NCBI GenBank assembly: GCA_963834305.1
Contig: CAWIAX010000003.1
Coordinates: 1,054,001 to 1,118,000 of the forward strand
Source of the DNA: JACCXG01 sp963834305
GTDB taxonomy: Bacteria > Acidobacteriota > Vicinamibacteria > Vicinamibacterales > 2-12-FULL-66-21
Direction: 5' to 3'
Length of the DNA stretch: 64,000 nucleotides
Shown: one piece after another, positions 26,830-36,284 of the stretch
Numbering within the stretch: position 1 is the first letter of the stretch
Layout of the letters: the number at the start of each line of letters is the position of its first letter
Translations under genes and position numbers: made by a program
Notes under the pieces: generated by a model
Databases searched by the model: none
What the model was told of the DNA's origin: nothing
Seen by the model: the letters and a program-made list of their open reading frames with translations, nothing else

Positions 26830-27603
26830 CTACTTGCGTGTCAGAGCGGACACCGTGCGCCTGGCAGCCAGGCGCACATGCTCCGGCTGGGGCGCCTCGG
26901 TCAACCCTTCGAGCAGCGCAATCGCCTGACTGCGCTGGCCGGCAGCCACGAGTCGATCGGCGCAAATCAGCGTGCCGTTCACCACGGCCTGCTGCACCGG
27001 CGCGGGCCCCTTCCCGCGGGCGGCGACAAGCGCTTTGGCTGCCTCCGGCGTGCCAATTTCGCCCAGCGCCTTGGCGGCAGCCGCCGCGGAGTCGGGATCC
27101 TCGCTCAGGATCCTGATGAGGGCCGGCGTGCTCGCCGCATCCCGTCGCACGGCGACGGAATTGATCACGCCGATCCTCGTGCGTCCCTTGGCCTGGCCAA
27201 GCGCCTCCCGCAAAGCCTTGTCGGACTCTGGTCCCGGAATACGCTCGAGTGCATTCCGGGCATGGACCGACAGCTCCTCGTCGAGGACCAGCGGCGTCAC
27301 CGCGGGCACCGAGGCGGCGGACCCGATCAACACCAGCTGGCGGCAGACGAACGAGCGGGTGACGGAGGAGGAGGAGCCGCCAAGATATGTGAGGAGCCGC
27401 TTTTCCAGGGCCGCGCGCGCCGCCTCGTCGCCGTGCACCTCCATGACCGCCCGTTCGATGGGAATCAGCACCGTCGAGTCGATTCCAAGCTTGAACTCGT
27501 GCAACAACTCGAAGGATTGCTCCAGGGTCGGCAGCGGAGCCGGGGGCGCCTGGGGCGCGGCCGGGCGCGGTGTCTGGGTCGGAGTTGGAGGTGTTTGCAT
27601 CAC
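26830..27603 (-). CDS. HEAT-repeat protein without signal peptide
   Basis: A 257-residue alpha-helical repeat protein. After a Pro-rich N-terminus (residues 4-24) come five or six HEAT-like units, for example VCRQLVLIGSAASVPAVTPLV, TPALIRILSEDPDSAAAAAKAL and GEIGTPEAAKALVAARG. The repeats resemble the tail of the ThuA protein at 17.6 kb (RQLAIFGSSRAEAVLTAMLKHKD), and such HEAT tails often travel with ThuA and Gfo/Idh proteins. There is no clear signal peptide, so it may act in the cytoplasm or the start may lie further upstream. It probably binds a partner protein; no catalytic motif is seen. It lies between apbE and the second Gfo/Idh gene on the same strand. Confidence 0.75.
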   Translation of the reverse strand: MMQTPPTPTQTPRPAAPQAPPAPLPTLEQSFELLHEFKLGIDSTVLIPIERAVMEVHGDEAARAALEKRLLTYLGGSSSSVTRSFVCRQLVLIGSAASVPAVTPLVLDEELSVHARNALERIPGPESDKALREALGQAKGRTRIGVINSVAVRRDAASTPALIRILSEDPDSAAAAAKALGEIGTPEAAKALVAARGKGPAPVQQAVVNGTLICADRLVAAGQRSQAIALLEGLTEAPQPEHVRLAARRTVSALTRK

Positions 27604-27687
27604 ACGTATCCTCGTTACTTAATCCGCGTGGGGCCCCACCCCCACGCGCTGCAGCCGGCCTCCGGCCGGTGGCTGCTCAACAGCGAA

Positions 27688-29094
27688 CTAGACCGTCCAT
27701 GGCGCCCGCATCGCCCGCTGGCGCATGCGATTGGCCATCTCGTCGCCGATGAACTCTTCCTTGATCGGATCCCACTTCTGCGTACGGCCCGTCCAGGTGG
27801 CGATGTTCGCCAGGTGCGCGACATTCGTTGATCGCGTCGCGGCCTCGACATGCGACACCGGCTGCGTGCGGAGCCGAATCGCTTGAATCCAGTTGTCGTG
27901 GTGCGCATAGCCGCGCGCCCGATAGATCTGCTCGGCCAGGTCCTGCGGTGAGGTCGCACCGGTCTTGGCGTCCGGCTTGGCCAGTGGCTCAGGCGGCGTC
28001 AGCAACACGTCGGCAAGGATCTCCGGGCGAGAGGCCTTCAGCGGGCCCTCACGTCCGGCGACAATCCATCCGCGGTCGCCGACGAACAGGATCTGCCAGC
28101 TGAAGCGCGTCGCCGGATCGAAGCCCGCTGGAATGTCCTGGAACTTGGGATTGAGCTGGCCCTGGAACGACTGCACGAGGACGCCGTTTGCGTACTTGTA
28201 GTCGATGATCCGGCGCTCGGGCGTCCCGGGAACAACCTCAATGGGGCCGCTGTCGTCCATGCCCATCACCCACTGCGCGATATCCAGGTGATGCGAGCCA
28301 TTGGACGTGACGCTGCCGCCCGCGAAATCCCGCTGGATATCCCACGGGACGGTTCGGGAGCCGCGTTGACCGACCGGGTGATAGCGGCTGTTGAACGGAT
28401 GGTAGGGCGACGGGCCCAACCACATATCCCAGTCGAGGCCCGGAGGAGGAGTCTCGGGTGGAAGATTGAGGGCCTGGCTGGTCCCGAACCAGTGGCAGTA
28501 GATGTTCTTCAGCGCCCCGATCCGGCCGTTCTGAATGAGGCGGCGGGCGGTGGCGAAGTCGTCGACGGAGCGTTGCTGGAAGCCCCCCTGGAAAATCCGA
28601 TTATGGCGGCGGAAGGTGTCGACCATGACCCGCGATTCATGAATCGTCAGGGAAACCGGCTTCTCGCAGTAGACGTCCTTGCCGGCCCGTGCGGCCATCG
28701 TCGAGATGACCGCATGCCACCGGTCGCCGGTGGCGATCAGGACGGCATCGATGTCGGGACGCGCCAGGATCTCGCGGAAGTCCCTGGTGGCCATGGTGCC
28801 TTTGTAGTTGCCGCGCTTGGTTTCGGCCGAGTAGGCGGTTTCGACCGTGTCGCGCGCGTCGTTCATGCGCCATTCGTCGACGTCGCACACGGCGACCACC
28901 TGAAGGTCCGGGTTGCTGACCATTCGCCGGAGGTTTCCGTTCCCCATGATGCCGACGCCGATGGACGCGACGTTGATCCGCTCGCTCGCCGCCTTCAGGC
29001 CGATCCTCGGCAGGACCCACGGCGCCGCGAGCAGTCCAGCTCCCTGTTTCAGCAGCGTCCGGCGGTCCATTCCACTCTTCAGCCCACTACCCAT
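27688..29094 (-). CDS. Tat-exported Gfo/Idh/MocA-family oxidoreductase, second copy
   Basis: A 468-residue exported NAD(P)-dependent dehydrogenase. ATG 29094 is chosen because it gives a twin-arginine signal a few residues later (MDRRTLLKQGAGLLAAPWVL). The Rossmann motif ASIGVGIMGNGN, the ATGDRWH loop and the signature YCEKPVS are present. The C-terminus WDPIKEEFIGDEMAN...RAMRAPW matches that of the 18.9 kb protein almost residue for residue, so the two are diverged paralogues, likely handling related substrates. It has its own strong promoter and may be co-transcribed with the HEAT and apbE genes. Confidence 0.92.
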   Translation of the reverse strand: MGSGLKSGMDRRTLLKQGAGLLAAPWVLPRIGLKAASERINVASIGVGIMGNGNLRRMVSNPDLQVVAVCDVDEWRMNDARDTVETAYSAETKRGNYKGTMATRDFREILARPDIDAVLIATGDRWHAVISTMAARAGKDVYCEKPVSLTIHESRVMVDTFRRHNRIFQGGFQQRSVDDFATARRLIQNGRIGALKNIYCHWFGTSQALNLPPETPPPGLDWDMWLGPSPYHPFNSRYHPVGQRGSRTVPWDIQRDFAGGSVTSNGSHHLDIAQWVMGMDDSGPIEVVPGTPERRIIDYKYANGVLVQSFQGQLNPKFQDIPAGFDPATRFSWQILFVGDRGWIVAGREGPLKASRPEILADVLLTPPEPLAKPDAKTGATSPQDLAEQIYRARGYAHHDNWIQAIRLRTQPVSHVEAATRSTNVAHLANIATWTGRTQKWDPIKEEFIGDEMANRMRQRAMRAPWTV

Positions 29095-29451
29095 CGTCGA
29101 TTTCCCTTCTCTCAGATGAGCGCACCGAGCGCTGTTCAGCGAGCCCGCTGCACCTCGCCGGGCGGCAGCAGATGAATCCTTGCTGGTTCGCTGCGCTATA
29201 TCTCTGGGGGGCACGCGGTTCCATGCTTGCGTATGGCGAAAACAGCCTTGCACACATGGACCCGCACACTATAGTGACGCGGTTTCACGACTGTCAAGGG
29301 CAGGCCATCACCCAGCGTCTGAACTCTCGATACTGCCCTTCCCGTGAGGATCTCGATCCCCATGGCAATACGGCGGACAATCACGACATCGCTCCGCTGC
29401 TCGCCTTCGTGCGTTCATAGCTCTTAGCGAACCCCTGCGCCCAAGGCAGGC
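29095..29451. other. 357-base intergenic region
   Basis: The gap lies between the second Gfo/Idh start and the stop of the upstream sialidase-fold gene, both minus strand. It holds the promoter at 29268-29297 and a leader of about 165 bases. An open frame on the plus strand at 29172-29420 has no ribosome site or family resemblance and is not called. TTGCGTATGGCGAA at 29227-29240 in the leader loosely resembles the IclR-type operator core but is not a good palindrome. Confidence 0.5.
29268..29297 (-). promoter_or_regulatory. Sigma70-type promoter for the second Gfo/Idh gene
   Basis: On the minus strand a perfect -35 TTGACA (29292-29297), an 18-base spacer and -10 TATAGT (29268-29273, five of six). 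The start site would be near 29261, leaving a leader of about 165 bases before the ATG at 29094, long enough for post-transcriptional control. Confidence 0.75.
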
Positions 29452-30633
29452 TCACCCCACGTCGTCGGGGTGCCAGAGGGTAGCGGCGATGTAGCGCTCG
29501 GGCCCGGTCGCGTCGTTGTAGTAGTACGCCGTCACGAGCCGGCCGTCGGGCCTGACGACTGTCCGGGGGTAGCCGAGGTCCCAGTCGTGCCCGTCGGCTC
29601 GCAGCGCGCGGGGGGCGGACCAGCTGCGGCCTTCGTCGGGGCTCAGGACGAAGCGGATGCCGAACGGCGCCGCGCGGTAGCCGTACACGGCGCACAGCCG
29701 TCCATCGCGCAGCCGCGTCAGGCTGGCGGGATTGCCGCGGCCGGTGTCGGCGGCCACGATCTCGCCGCCGCGCCACGAGCGGCCGCCATCATCTGACCGG
29801 TAGCCCTCGAGCAGGCTGTGATCGCCTTCGCGCCGGCGGATCACGGTATAGAGCGACTCCCCCTCGGGGCGGACGGTGGCCGGCATGATGCGGTAGCCAG
29901 CGGTCTCCGGTCCGATCCAGCCGAGACGCGCCCACGTCTGCCCGCCGTCGCGAGTCCGGACGGCCATCGGCCGGCCTTCCTGTCCATTCGTCTTGTACGC
30001 GGTGAGGAACACGAGGAGGTCGTGACGGCCGAGCACGACGTAATCGGTGCGCGGGTCGAGGCCCGGTGTGTCGAAGGCGGGCACCAGGAAGGGTCCCTCC
30101 CAGCTTCGGGCGCGATCGGTCGACACGAAGAGCCACGCACCCGTCATCCCCTGCGCGGCCCGGAAGGTCAGCGCCAGGCCCGGCGCGGTGAAGTCGATCG
30201 GCGTTTCCGGTTTGCGGACGACGGGCGGCGTTGGCGCGGTGCCGCCGCGGGCGAGGCGTTCTTTGCGCCACGCTGGCTGGATCAGGGCGGCCGGGGGATC
30301 GAGGGCCCAGTGGCGTCCGCCGTCGGTGCTGCGCGCGAACACGTGCGCTTCGGGAGCGCTGCGGTCGATGGGATGGCGTTCGGTCACGCCCGGCACGAGC
30401 TGCCCGGCGGTGAAGCCGCACACCACCTCGTCGCCCCAGGCCCAGATGCCGTGATTGGCCGGCCAGCCGCCGTAGCGGCCGGCCTCACGCCAGACGGTCA
30501 CGTGCTCGACGGCCGCGGCCGCGAGCCCGGCGGTGTGTCGCAGCATCGCGGCAGCCCCTGCGGCGGCACCGCAGCGGGCGATGAACTGCCGGCGGGTGGC
30601 CCGCGCGTGCGCCCTTCCAACGGTCGGTCTCAT
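29452..30633 (-). CDS. Tat-exported sialidase-fold (BNR/Asp-box) protein A
   Basis: A six-bladed propeller of the sialidase superfamily, 393 residues, with a twin-arginine signal (RRQFIARCGAAAGAAAML). Four Asp-box motifs are visible: STDGGRHW, TRDGGQTW, SDDGGRSW and SPDEGRSW. It begins three bases after the stop of sialidase-fold protein B and is last in the minus arm of the receptor locus. The fold includes exo-sialidases but also many other exo-glycosidases and lyases of plant and microbial polysaccharides. No FRIP motif is seen and no sialic-acid catabolic genes are nearby, so sialidase activity should not be assumed. Confidence 0.87.
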   Translation of the reverse strand: MRPTVGRAHARATRRQFIARCGAAAGAAAMLRHTAGLAAAAVEHVTVWREAGRYGGWPANHGIWAWGDEVVCGFTAGQLVPGVTERHPIDRSAPEAHVFARSTDGGRHWALDPPAALIQPAWRKERLARGGTAPTPPVVRKPETPIDFTAPGLALTFRAAQGMTGAWLFVSTDRARSWEGPFLVPAFDTPGLDPRTDYVVLGRHDLLVFLTAYKTNGQEGRPMAVRTRDGGQTWARLGWIGPETAGYRIMPATVRPEGESLYTVIRRREGDHSLLEGYRSDDGGRSWRGGEIVAADTGRGNPASLTRLRDGRLCAVYGYRAAPFGIRFVLSPDEGRSWSAPRALRADGHDWDLGYPRTVVRPDGRLVTAYYYNDATGPERYIAATLWHPDDVG

Positions 30634-30636
30634 CGC

Positions 30637-31971
30637 TCAGTCCCTCGCGGCGTCGCTCCCGGCTGATCCCCCGCGGACCCACGCCTCGCTGAACGACATA
30701 TGACGGATGGTCTTCAGGTTGTCGGAGAAGGTGACGTGCAGGGTCCCATCGCGCGCCTGGATGATCGACGGGTAGTCGAAACGTTCGCCCGGCGCGTGCA
30801 CCAGCTGCCGGCGGGCGCTCCAGGTGCGTCCCTCGTCGGTGGAGAGCGAGATGGCCAGCCGGTCGCGCTCCCGTCCGGTCTGATCGTTGTAGACGACGAC
30901 CAGTGCGCCGCTGCGCAGGACGAGCGCCTCGATCCCGCCTGAGGGATTCGGCAGCCCGCTCGACGCGGCCTCGCTCCACGTGCGTCCACCGTCGGCAGAG
31001 TCGCTGCGCGCGATCTGGCCGGTGCCGCGCGCGTCGCGGAAGAAAGCGGCGAGGCGCCCGCCCGGCAGCTTTACGACCGACGGCTGGATGACCCCGAGGG
31101 TCGGCACCGGCGCCGACCAGGTCCAGCGGGCGCCGCCGTCGTGCGCGAGCGCCATTGCCGCGAGGTTGAAGTTTTCGTTCGCGAGCGGCACGAGCACGGT
31201 GCCATCGTCCAGCACGATCGGGTGCGTGCGTGGCATCCAGCCGAGGCGGCGGTTGAAGGGATCGGCCAGGCGCTCGACGAGTGCGGTAGCGCGCGCGGCG
31301 ACCTCGGTGGTGCGCCCCTCGCCGAGCCGCGCCTTCTCGGCGGCGGCGGCCACCGTCTGCAGGAGCCCGGGGGGGCGCGGCAGGAGGGTGTGCGACGCGT
31401 CCCAGCGCGGCGTGGCGTCGCGGTCGTAATCGGACGACACCAGCGCCCGCGTCAGCGCGCTGCCCCACGCCAGGTCGGGCACGCCAAGCAGTGTCGCGTG
31501 CACGAGCCACAGCCGGCCGTCGCGATCGATGGCCAGCGCCGGGTTGTTGTCGGGCACGCCGGCAGTGTCGGCCAGCGTGTACGGCGTGCTCCAGGCTGCC
31601 TGCCCTGGCGCACGCCGGGCGCCGGCAATGCGGACGTCCTCGCGCTTGTCGCGGTCCTGCCCCTCAAACGGCCCGGCGCCGTCGGGGTCGGCATTTTCGT
31701 ACCAGGCGGCCAGGAGCGCGCCCGAGGGTGTCTCGACGATCGAGGACGCGTGAACGTGGCCGCGATTCCCGGTGAAGATGACACTGCTCGTGAGCCCGGC
31801 CGCACTGGATGCCGGTGCCTGGGACTGTGTGTCAGCGCGGAGCGTGGCGAGGATGCCCGGGGCCGTGGCTGCGGCTCCGGCGCAGGCCGCCAGAGCGGCC
31901 AGCATCACGCCGCACGCACCGGACGACCCGAGGACGGCCCGACCCGCTCGTCCGTCCCGCCCCGCGCTCAT
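30637..31971 (-). CDS. Secreted sialidase-fold (BNR/Asp-box) protein B
   Basis: A 444-residue propeller with an N-terminal signal (GVMLAALAACAGAAATAPG). The start ATG 31971 overlaps the stop of the DapA-like gene (ATGA). Blades carry SADGGRTW and STDEGRTW Asp boxes. The segment FNRRLGWMPRTHPIVLDDGT is closely matched by protein C at 36.4 kb (LTRRLGWMTRTHPIILPDGR), so B and C are paralogues on opposite arms of the locus. These belong to the 'predicted neuraminidase' type with a helical insert before the RRLGW segment. Likely a periplasmic exo-acting enzyme on an oligosaccharide brought in by the receptor. Confidence 0.88.
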   Translation of the reverse strand: MSAGRDGRAGRAVLGSSGACGVMLAALAACAGAAATAPGILATLRADTQSQAPASSAAGLTSSVIFTGNRGHVHASSIVETPSGALLAAWYENADPDGAGPFEGQDRDKREDVRIAGARRAPGQAAWSTPYTLADTAGVPDNNPALAIDRDGRLWLVHATLLGVPDLAWGSALTRALVSSDYDRDATPRWDASHTLLPRPPGLLQTVAAAAEKARLGEGRTTEVAARATALVERLADPFNRRLGWMPRTHPIVLDDGTVLVPLANENFNLAAMALAHDGGARWTWSAPVPTLGVIQPSVVKLPGGRLAAFFRDARGTGQIARSDSADGGRTWSEAASSGLPNPSGGIEALVLRSGALVVVYNDQTGRERDRLAISLSTDEGRTWSARRQLVHAPGERFDYPSIIQARDGTLHVTFSDNLKTIRHMSFSEAWVRGGSAGSDAARD

Positions 31972-32930
31972 GGCCGCGCCGCGGCCGGCTGCCCCACGGC
32001 GGCGCGGACCCGGTCCAGCCAGCCGGGCAGCCACGCGGCGTACTCGCGCATCTGCGGCACGCGCGACGGGGCGACGGGCAGCGGCGGCGGCCCGACGTCG
32101 ATCCCGCGCGCCTGCAGCCCGAGCCGGATGCCCCACGGCGTGGGAAACCCGCTCATCTTCGCAATCAGCTCGCGCAGCAGCGCGTAGAGCGGCGCCACGG
32201 CGGCCTGGTCGTGCTCCCGCCCCGCGCGCGTGAGCGCCACCAGCAGTTCGGGGCACAGGCCCGCGCACCCCGAGACGGCGCCGTCCCAGCCGGCGGCCAG
32301 CGCCTCGGGCAGCACATTGTCGTCGCCGACGATGAGGCGCCACGGCCGGCTGCCCCGGGCCTCGGCCAGCGTGGCGATCCGGTCGCGCTGGCCGCTGCTG
32401 TCCTTGATGCCGGCGATCGACGAGTCCTCCGACAACAGCTCGAGCACGGTGGCGGTGGCCAGCGGCGTGGTGAAGTCGGGCAGGTCGTAGAGCAGCACGG
32501 GTCCGCCGACGGCGGCGGCTGTCGTGCGGCAGAACGCCGCCAGATCCTCCTGCGCGTAGCGGAAGAACAGCGGCATCGACAGCAGCACCGCGCGGGCACC
32601 GGCCGAGAACGAGGCCAGGCCGAGCGGTACGACGTCGGCGGGGGACGCGGCGCCGACCCCGACCAGCAGCGTGCGCGAGCCGACGCGGCGGGCGGCCTGC
32701 TTGATCAGCGCCTCGCGCTCCTGGCGCGTGGCGTGGGCGTATTCGGCTGTCGCCCCGCCCAGGCACACGCCGTCCACGCCGGCGCCGAGCAGCAGGTCGA
32801 GGAGGCGGGCAAAGGCGTCGCTGTCGATCGCGCCCGACGCGGTGCGCGGGGTGACGGCGGCGGCGAACAGGCCGGTGAGCGGTGGGGGAGCCGGCTCCCC
32901 CACCTGCGGAGTGGTCATGTCGGGCGACAC
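31968..32930 (-). CDS. DapA/NanA-family class I aldolase
   Basis: A TIM-barrel aldolase of the dihydrodipicolinate synthase / N-acetylneuraminate lyase family, 320 residues. The Schiff-base lysine is Lys176 in GIKDSSG and the partner tyrosine is Tyr148 in YDLPDFT. GTG 32930 has GGGAG nine bases upstream and is preferred to ATG 32918. The family makes or splits pyruvate-containing compounds, including sialic acid, 2-keto-3-deoxy sugar acids and dihydrodipicolinate. Its place just after a TonB receptor and overlapping a sialidase-fold gene points to a catabolic sugar-acid aldolase, not lysine synthesis. Sialic-acid lyase is possible but unsupported by other nan genes. Confidence 0.87.
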   Translation of the reverse strand: MSPDMTTPQVGEPAPPPLTGLFAAAVTPRTASGAIDSDAFARLLDLLLGAGVDGVCLGGATAEYAHATRQEREALIKQAARRVGSRTLLVGVGAASPADVVPLGLASFSAGARAVLLSMPLFFRYAQEDLAAFCRTTAAAVGGPVLLYDLPDFTTPLATATVLELLSEDSSIAGIKDSSGQRDRIATLAEARGSRPWRLIVGDDNVLPEALAAGWDGAVSGCAGLCPELLVALTRAGREHDQAAVAPLYALLRELIAKMSGFPTPWGIRLGLQARGIDVGPPPLPVAPSRVPQMREYAAWLPGWLDRVRAAVGQPAAARP

Positions 32931-32943
32931 GGCGGCGCGCTCC

Positions 32944-35900
32944 CTAGAACCAGGCCCGCAGCGCGAACTGCAGAATGCGCGGATCGCCGGCCGACAGGAT
33001 GCGCCCGAAGTTGGCCGACGAGCGGTTGCCCTCGGGCAGGTTGAAGTTCGCGCGGTTGAGCGCGTTGAACGCCTCGGCGCGGAACTGCAGGCGCATGCGG
33101 TCGCTCAGGTTGAACGTCTTGTGCAGCCCGAGGTCGAGCGCCGCGTAGCCCGGGCCGTACAGCGAGTTGCGGCCCGAGTTGCCGAAGGTCCCGAGGGCGT
33201 TGGGCGCGTAGGCCGCGGTGTTGAACCACTGGCGGATGCGCTCGGCGGTGGGTCGGTCGGAGGCCAGCGACGGATCGCCCACCACGTCGGCGAGCTGCCC
33301 GCCCGTGCCCGAGCGCGCGTTGTCCACGCCGCTCGAGACCGAGAACGGCGTGCCGCTCTGCACCGTCAGGATGCCGGTCAGCGACCAGCGCGCCAGCGCC
33401 GCCTCGAGCACCGGGTTGCCGTAGCTGCCCGGGAGCTCCCACAGCACCGAGGTCACCGAACGGTGCCGGCGGTCGAAGTTGGCCGGGCCGTAGTCGAACT
33501 CGACGTCGAACGGGTTGGTCGCGGTGCCGCCGTTCTGCTTGTTCTCCGAGGAGGTGTCGGTCGCCTTGCCCAGCGTGTAGTTGGTCAGGACGGACAGGCC
33601 GCGGCTCAGCCGCTTGTCGAGCGTCACCTGCAGCGAGTGGTACTCCGAGCGGCCGAGCGGCTCGATGCTCGTGATGTTGCCGTAGAGCGGGAACAGCGGC
33701 CGCCGGTTGTTGGTCGTTGCCGTCGTGGCGCCGGGCTCGTAGATCGCCGGGTTGCGCTCGACGCCGATCGCCAGGTGATCGCCGCGCGATCCGGCATAGG
33801 CGACTCGCAGCAGCCACGTCGGGAACAGCTCGCGCTCGACCGTGGTGTGCCACGACTGCATCCGGCCGCTCTGCATGTCCGCGCTGTAGCTGAAGGCGTT
33901 GAACGGCAGGACGAACGCCACGTCCGACGGCACGTTGAAGATGTCCACCGGGAACGGGTTCTGCTGCCCGGCGTACGGGTTGGTCATGTCGTTGGCGGCG
34001 TTGCCGTTGACCCGGACGACGGTGCCGAACGGGCCCTGCGTCGCGGCGCTGTTGGTCGTGATGGTGTTGGGCTTGTCGTAGAAGACGCCGTAGCCGGCGC
34101 GCAGGCTGGTCCTGCCGTCGCCGAACAGGTCGTAGGCAAAGCCGAGGCGCGGCCCGAACAGCGCCAGGCTCTTCTCGTAGCCGCCGTCGGGCAGGCCCGG
34201 GTCGCCGGGATAGAGCATGCCGACCGGGGCGTTGCTGTAGACCGTGGACTGCTGGCCCGGCCGGTAGCCGGCGAGGCGGCCGTTGACGTCCGTGTACGGA
34301 ATGTTCGGATCCCAACGCAGGCCGAGGTTGAGCGTCAGCCGCGGGTTGACGCGGAAGGTGTCCTCGACGAACGCCGCCAGGTAGTGGAACCGCGTGTTCT
34401 TGTACTCCCCGACGCCCTGCTCGAACTGCTGGAACTTGCCGAGCATGAAGTCGGTGAGCGCATCCCCGGTGAACGGCGCCGACTGGTTGAAGGTGTAGCG
34501 GCCGTTGGCGCGGAAGTTGTTGACGATGTCCCCCTGGCCGTAGCTGTAGTCGACGCCGGTCGTGATCTCGTGGCGTCCCTTGCTCCAGCGCAGCGTGTTG
34601 ACGAACTGCACCTCGTCGCGGTTGAACTGGTTGGTGTCGCCGGTGTTGATGCCGAACCACCCGCCGACGTTGAAGAACCACTGCGGCGTCGCGTCGTTGT
34701 AGACGTTGAGGCCGAGGTCCGCATACGACGGCGGATAGATCTGGAAGTTGTCGTTGTTGGTCCGGTTGAAGGTGACGACCAGGTTGTTGACCAGCGACGG
34801 CGTCAGCACGTAGGAGTCGTTGACCGAGACGATCGTGTTGGCCCAGGTGCGGCCGAACGAGCTGGTCAACACGTTGCTGGTGTCGAGGTAGGCGGGCACC
34901 GAGGCCTTCGACAGCCAGTAGCGGCCGTAGAGCCGGTGCTTGTCGCTGAACTGGTGGTCGAGCCGGACCAGGTACTGGTGATCGTTGCCGTTGGCCGGCG
35001 CCGAGTAGCGCAGCAGGTTCGGCGAGTCGCCGGCGCCGGGGTTGGGCAGCGGCAGGTGCTGGGCGAGAATCAGCGCCGAGGCGGGATGGACCCGGTTCGC
35101 GGGGATCCGGTTGCCCGGGAACGGCAGGCCGGTGAGCGGATCGCGCAGCGTCTTGGCGAGCGACGCGAAGTCGCCGGCGCGCTGCGCCGCCGTCGGGACC
35201 AGCGCCGTGCGGTCGGCCGGGCGGCGCTCCTCGAGCGTGCCCTGGTAGGAGCCGAAGAAGAAGGTGCGGTTGCGGATCACCGGGCCGCCGACGGTGCCGC
35301 CGAACTGCTTCCGGTTCAGCCCGTCGTCGATGCCAGGGGTGAAGAAGTTGGTGGCGTTCAGCGACGAGTCGCGCAGGTAGCCGAAGGCGAGGCCGCGCAG
35401 CGCGTTGGTGCCCGAGCGTGTGACGGCATTGACGATGGCGCCGACGTTGCGGCCGTACTGGGCGCTGAACGAGTTGGTCTGGACCGAGAACTCCTGCAGC
35501 GCGTCCGGGTTGGGCATCGGGTTCGGCGCGTTGCTGTAGTGGTCGTTGTTGGAGCCGCCGTCCATGATGTAGTTGGTCGTGTTGGCGCGCGCGCCGCTCG
35601 ACGAGACGCCGACGGCGCCCGGATAGGTCGCGCCCGACGTGACGGAGGTGCGCGGGTCGGGCTGCACGCCGGCGACCAGCTGCATCAGCTGCGTGGGGTT
35701 GCGGCCGTTGAGCGGCAGCTCCTCGATGCGCTTCTGATCGACGACGGTCTTGAGCGTGCTCGACACGGTGTCCACCGTGGTGCTCGCGCCGCTGACCGTG
35801 ACGGTTTCGGTGAGGTTGCCGACGCGCAGCGTCAGGTCGAGGCGCACTTCCTCGTTGACGCGCACGGTGACGTTCTCGGCGCGCGCGGTCTGGAAGCCCT

Positions 35901-36159
35901 GCAGCTCCACCTGGACCGTGTAGGTGCCGACCGGAAGGCCGCGCAGCACGTATTGGCCGCTGCCCAGCGTGGCGGTCGATTGTTCGGCGCCGGTCGCGGT
36001 ATTGGTCGCCCGCACCATGGCCCCCGGCACCATGCCCCCTTCGGAATCCTTGATGACCCCGGTCAGCCCGCCGGTCGTCGTCTGCGCATGCAGACCCGCA
36101 ACGCCGGTCACCACCGCGAGGACCAGCGGCAGCACAGCCCGCATCCCTGTCCAGCTCAT
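32944..36159 (-). CDS. Oar-like TonB-dependent outer-membrane receptor 3 (intact)
   Basis: The only one of the four receptors with an unbroken frame, 1,071 residues. ATG 36159 has AAGGGTG upstream and begins a signal peptide (VLPLVLAVVTGVAGLHAQ). The regulatory-like domain (GLTGVIKDSEGGMVPGAMV), plug (ELPLNGRNPTQLMQLVAGVQ; QYGRNVGAIVNAVTRSGTN) and barrel follow, ending in LQFALRAWF with the terminal Phe used for outer-membrane insertion. No SusD-like protein accompanies it, as is usual for Oar receptors. It heads the minus arm with the aldolase and two sialidase-fold genes and probably imports their glycan substrate. Confidence 0.95.
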   Translation of the reverse strand: MSWTGMRAVLPLVLAVVTGVAGLHAQTTTGGLTGVIKDSEGGMVPGAMVRATNTATGAEQSTATLGSGQYVLRGLPVGTYTVQVELQGFQTARAENVTVRVNEEVRLDLTLRVGNLTETVTVSGASTTVDTVSSTLKTVVDQKRIEELPLNGRNPTQLMQLVAGVQPDPRTSVTSGATYPGAVGVSSSGARANTTNYIMDGGSNNDHYSNAPNPMPNPDALQEFSVQTNSFSAQYGRNVGAIVNAVTRSGTNALRGLAFGYLRDSSLNATNFFTPGIDDGLNRKQFGGTVGGPVIRNRTFFFGSYQGTLEERRPADRTALVPTAAQRAGDFASLAKTLRDPLTGLPFPGNRIPANRVHPASALILAQHLPLPNPGAGDSPNLLRYSAPANGNDHQYLVRLDHQFSDKHRLYGRYWLSKASVPAYLDTSNVLTSSFGRTWANTIVSVNDSYVLTPSLVNNLVVTFNRTNNDNFQIYPPSYADLGLNVYNDATPQWFFNVGGWFGINTGDTNQFNRDEVQFVNTLRWSKGRHEITTGVDYSYGQGDIVNNFRANGRYTFNQSAPFTGDALTDFMLGKFQQFEQGVGEYKNTRFHYLAAFVEDTFRVNPRLTLNLGLRWDPNIPYTDVNGRLAGYRPGQQSTVYSNAPVGMLYPGDPGLPDGGYEKSLALFGPRLGFAYDLFGDGRTSLRAGYGVFYDKPNTITTNSAATQGPFGTVVRVNGNAANDMTNPYAGQQNPFPVDIFNVPSDVAFVLPFNAFSYSADMQSGRMQSWHTTVERELFPTWLLRVAYAGSRGDHLAIGVERNPAIYEPGATTATTNNRRPLFPLYGNITSIEPLGRSEYHSLQVTLDKRLSRGLSVLTNYTLGKATDTSSENKQNGGTATNPFDVEFDYGPANFDRRHRSVTSVLWELPGSYGNPVLEAALARWSLTGILTVQSGTPFSVSSGVDNARSGTGGQLADVVGDPSLASDRPTAERIRQWFNTAAYAPNALGTFGNSGRNSLYGPGYAALDLGLHKTFNLSDRMRLQFRAEAFNALNRANFNLPEGNRSSANFGRILSAGDPRILQFALRAWF

Positions 36160-36252
36160 GACACCCTTCCTTGCGCCGTGCACGCGTCCGCCCGCTGCCC
36201 GCAGCGGGGGAAGAACGGAGTTCTCCCGTTCGTGAGTGACGGCGCGGAATCC

Positions 36253-36281
36253 AATAGAACCCCGAGACTGGGACCCTGTCA
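36253..36281 (-). promoter_or_regulatory. Promoter for TonB receptor 3 operon
   Basis: Minus-strand -35 TTGACA (36276-36281, perfect), 17-base spacer, -10 TTCTAT (36253-36258, weak). The leader to ATG 36159 is about 90 bases. The imperfect palindrome at 36285-36308 lies immediately upstream of the -35. Confidence 0.6.
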
Positions 36282-36284
36282 ACT

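Noticed and set aside
29227..29240. TTGCGTATGGCGAA as a third IclR-type operator
   Set aside because: Only partial symmetry and several mismatches to the TTGCGCNATGCGCAA core.
29172..29420. Plus-strand open frame of 82 codons in the 29.1-29.4 kb gap
   Set aside because: No ribosome site or recognisable fold, and it overlaps the promoter and leader of the Gfo/Idh gene.
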